6,645 nucleotides of DNA. It comes from Thermoanaerobaculia bacterium (lineage in GTDB: Bacteria; Acidobacteriota; Thermoanaerobaculia; Multivoradales; JAHEKO01). This document shows positions 6,125-6,645 of this stretch, piece after piece. The notes under the pieces were generated by a model. That model was given only the letters and a program-made list of their open reading frames with translations, searched no databases and was not told where the DNA came from. The DNA lies in contig JARFQS010000553.1 of the NCBI GenBank assembly GCA_029287645.1, forward strand, positions 1 through 6,645, in the 5' to 3' direction. Both the position numbers and the translations under genes were made by a program. Positions within the stretch are counted from its first letter, which is position 1, and each line of letters starts with the position of its first letter.

Positions 6125-6645
6125 ATGTCAGTCGAAGAGTCCAAGAACAAGGCCGAAAAGTCGGAGACCCCTGGGCGTCGCAAGCGACGGCATGGCCGCG
6201 TCCGTCGCTGGATGGTTCGACCGGCGATGTGGACCGTCGCCCTGGCCGCGGTGGCCCTCTGGGCCCTCATCTGGTTCGTCCAGGGCGAGCGGTTCGGATC
6301 GTTCGTGGCCCGGCAGGTCGAGCAGGCCGCCGAGGCCTACCTCGAACGTGAAGTGAGCATCGGTGGCCTCCGCGTAAAGGTCTTGCCTCTCGGGGCGGAG
6401 ATCTACGATGTTCGATTGGGTGGCCCGGAGCCCGAGGATCCTCCGTTCGCAGAAGTCGAACAGGTTCTCATCGATGCCGACATTACCGATTTTCGCCGTC
6501 CCCACCTCTACTTGCATCAGGTCAAGCTCGTAGGGGCGCGCATCTATCTCGACTTCATCAGCAAAGGCGTCAACAACCTGCCACGGGGAAGGAAACGGGA
6601 CCCCGATGCGCCGCCTCGCACCCGTCGTCTGCCTCTGAAGGTCAC
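6125..6645 (+). CDS. TamB/AsmA-like inner-membrane-anchored protein, N-terminal part (3' truncated)
   Basis: The frame is open from ATG 6125 to the window edge (173 codons seen). A basic cytoplasmic tail (RRKRRHGRVRR, residues 18-28) precedes one hydrophobic segment (about 34-52, WTVALAAVALWALIWFV), a type II signal anchor. Then comes a domain typical of the TamB/AsmA N-terminus: VSIGGLRVKVLPLGAEIYDV (77-96), PPFAEVEQVLIDADI, then LYLHQVKLVGARIYLDF and GVNNLP (148-153), the usual v.l.g..i.l....dg..Nlp pattern. Known members bridge the periplasm with a long beta-taco groove and help move phospholipids or outer-membrane proteins to the outer membrane. The full protein is probably much longer. 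GTG 6092 and GTG 6113 are in-frame alternative starts; GAGG at 6105-6108 would favour GTG 6113. TamB and other AsmA-clan members cannot be told apart from this part alone. Confidence 0.78.
   Translation, partial: MSVEESKNKAEKSETPGRRKRRHGRVRRWMVRPAMWTVALAAVALWALIWFVQGERFGSFVARQVEQAAEAYLEREVSIGGLRVKVLPLGAEIYDVRLGGPEPEDPPFAEVEQVLIDADITDFRRPHLYLHQVKLVGARIYLDFISKGVNNLPRGRKRDPDAPPRTRRLPLKV

Noticed and set aside
1..6645. CRISPR array, insertion sequence ends, phage or toxin-antitoxin genes
   Set aside because: No regularly spaced repeats, terminal inverted repeats, transposase or small paired toxin-antitoxin frames were seen on either strand.

Overview
This is a GC-rich window, roughly 60-65% G+C by eye, packed with genes and with gaps of at most about 165 bp. 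It encodes Gram-negative envelope functions: an AlgJ/AlgX-type O-acetyltransferase, a lipoprotein of the sulfatase superfamily, a GT-C membrane glycosyltransferase and a TamB/AsmA-like inner-membrane protein. The gene mix, the codon use and the sulfatase style (TLRADHLGAYGY, C-terminal ALGYLD) suggest a delta-proteobacterial, Myxococcota or Acidobacteriota-like environmental bacterium. That placement is an impression and the sequence does not prove it.

Left block (1-3938), cell-surface polysaccharide or lipid modification. A 5'-truncated SGNH acetyltransferase (to 416) is followed 10 bp later by a sulfatase-like lipoprotein (427-2112). Its nucleophile position is Thr, not the Cys/Ser that can be converted to formylglycine. 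A 612-residue GT-C glycosyltransferase (3938-2100, minus strand) converges on it, and the two reading frames overlap by 13 bp at their 3' ends, leaving no room for a terminator between them. All three products would act at or outside the inner membrane on glycans or lipids. A shared pathway is inference.

Middle (3939-4103): a divergent intergenic region holding the upstream signals of the glycosyltransferase (leftward) and of the rightward housekeeping cluster.

Right block (4104-6645), all on the plus strand. A Trm112-like small protein lacks most of the zinc cysteines and carries an insertion. It is followed by tlyA (rRNA 2'-O-methyltransferase), then nadK (NAD kinase) starting inside the tlyA stop codon (ATGA), and, after a 104-bp gap containing a GC-rich hairpin, the first 173 codons of a TamB/AsmA-like protein that runs off the right edge. 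tlyA-nadK is very probably one translationally coupled unit. trm112 lies 70 bp upstream and may be cotranscribed.

I saw no tRNA, rRNA, CRISPR array, insertion sequence, phage gene or long repeat. The best candidates for something less ordinary are the Thr-type sulfatase-like lipoprotein with an inserted beta-rich module in a glycan-decoration context, and the zinc-less Trm112 protein next to an RNA methyltransferase.
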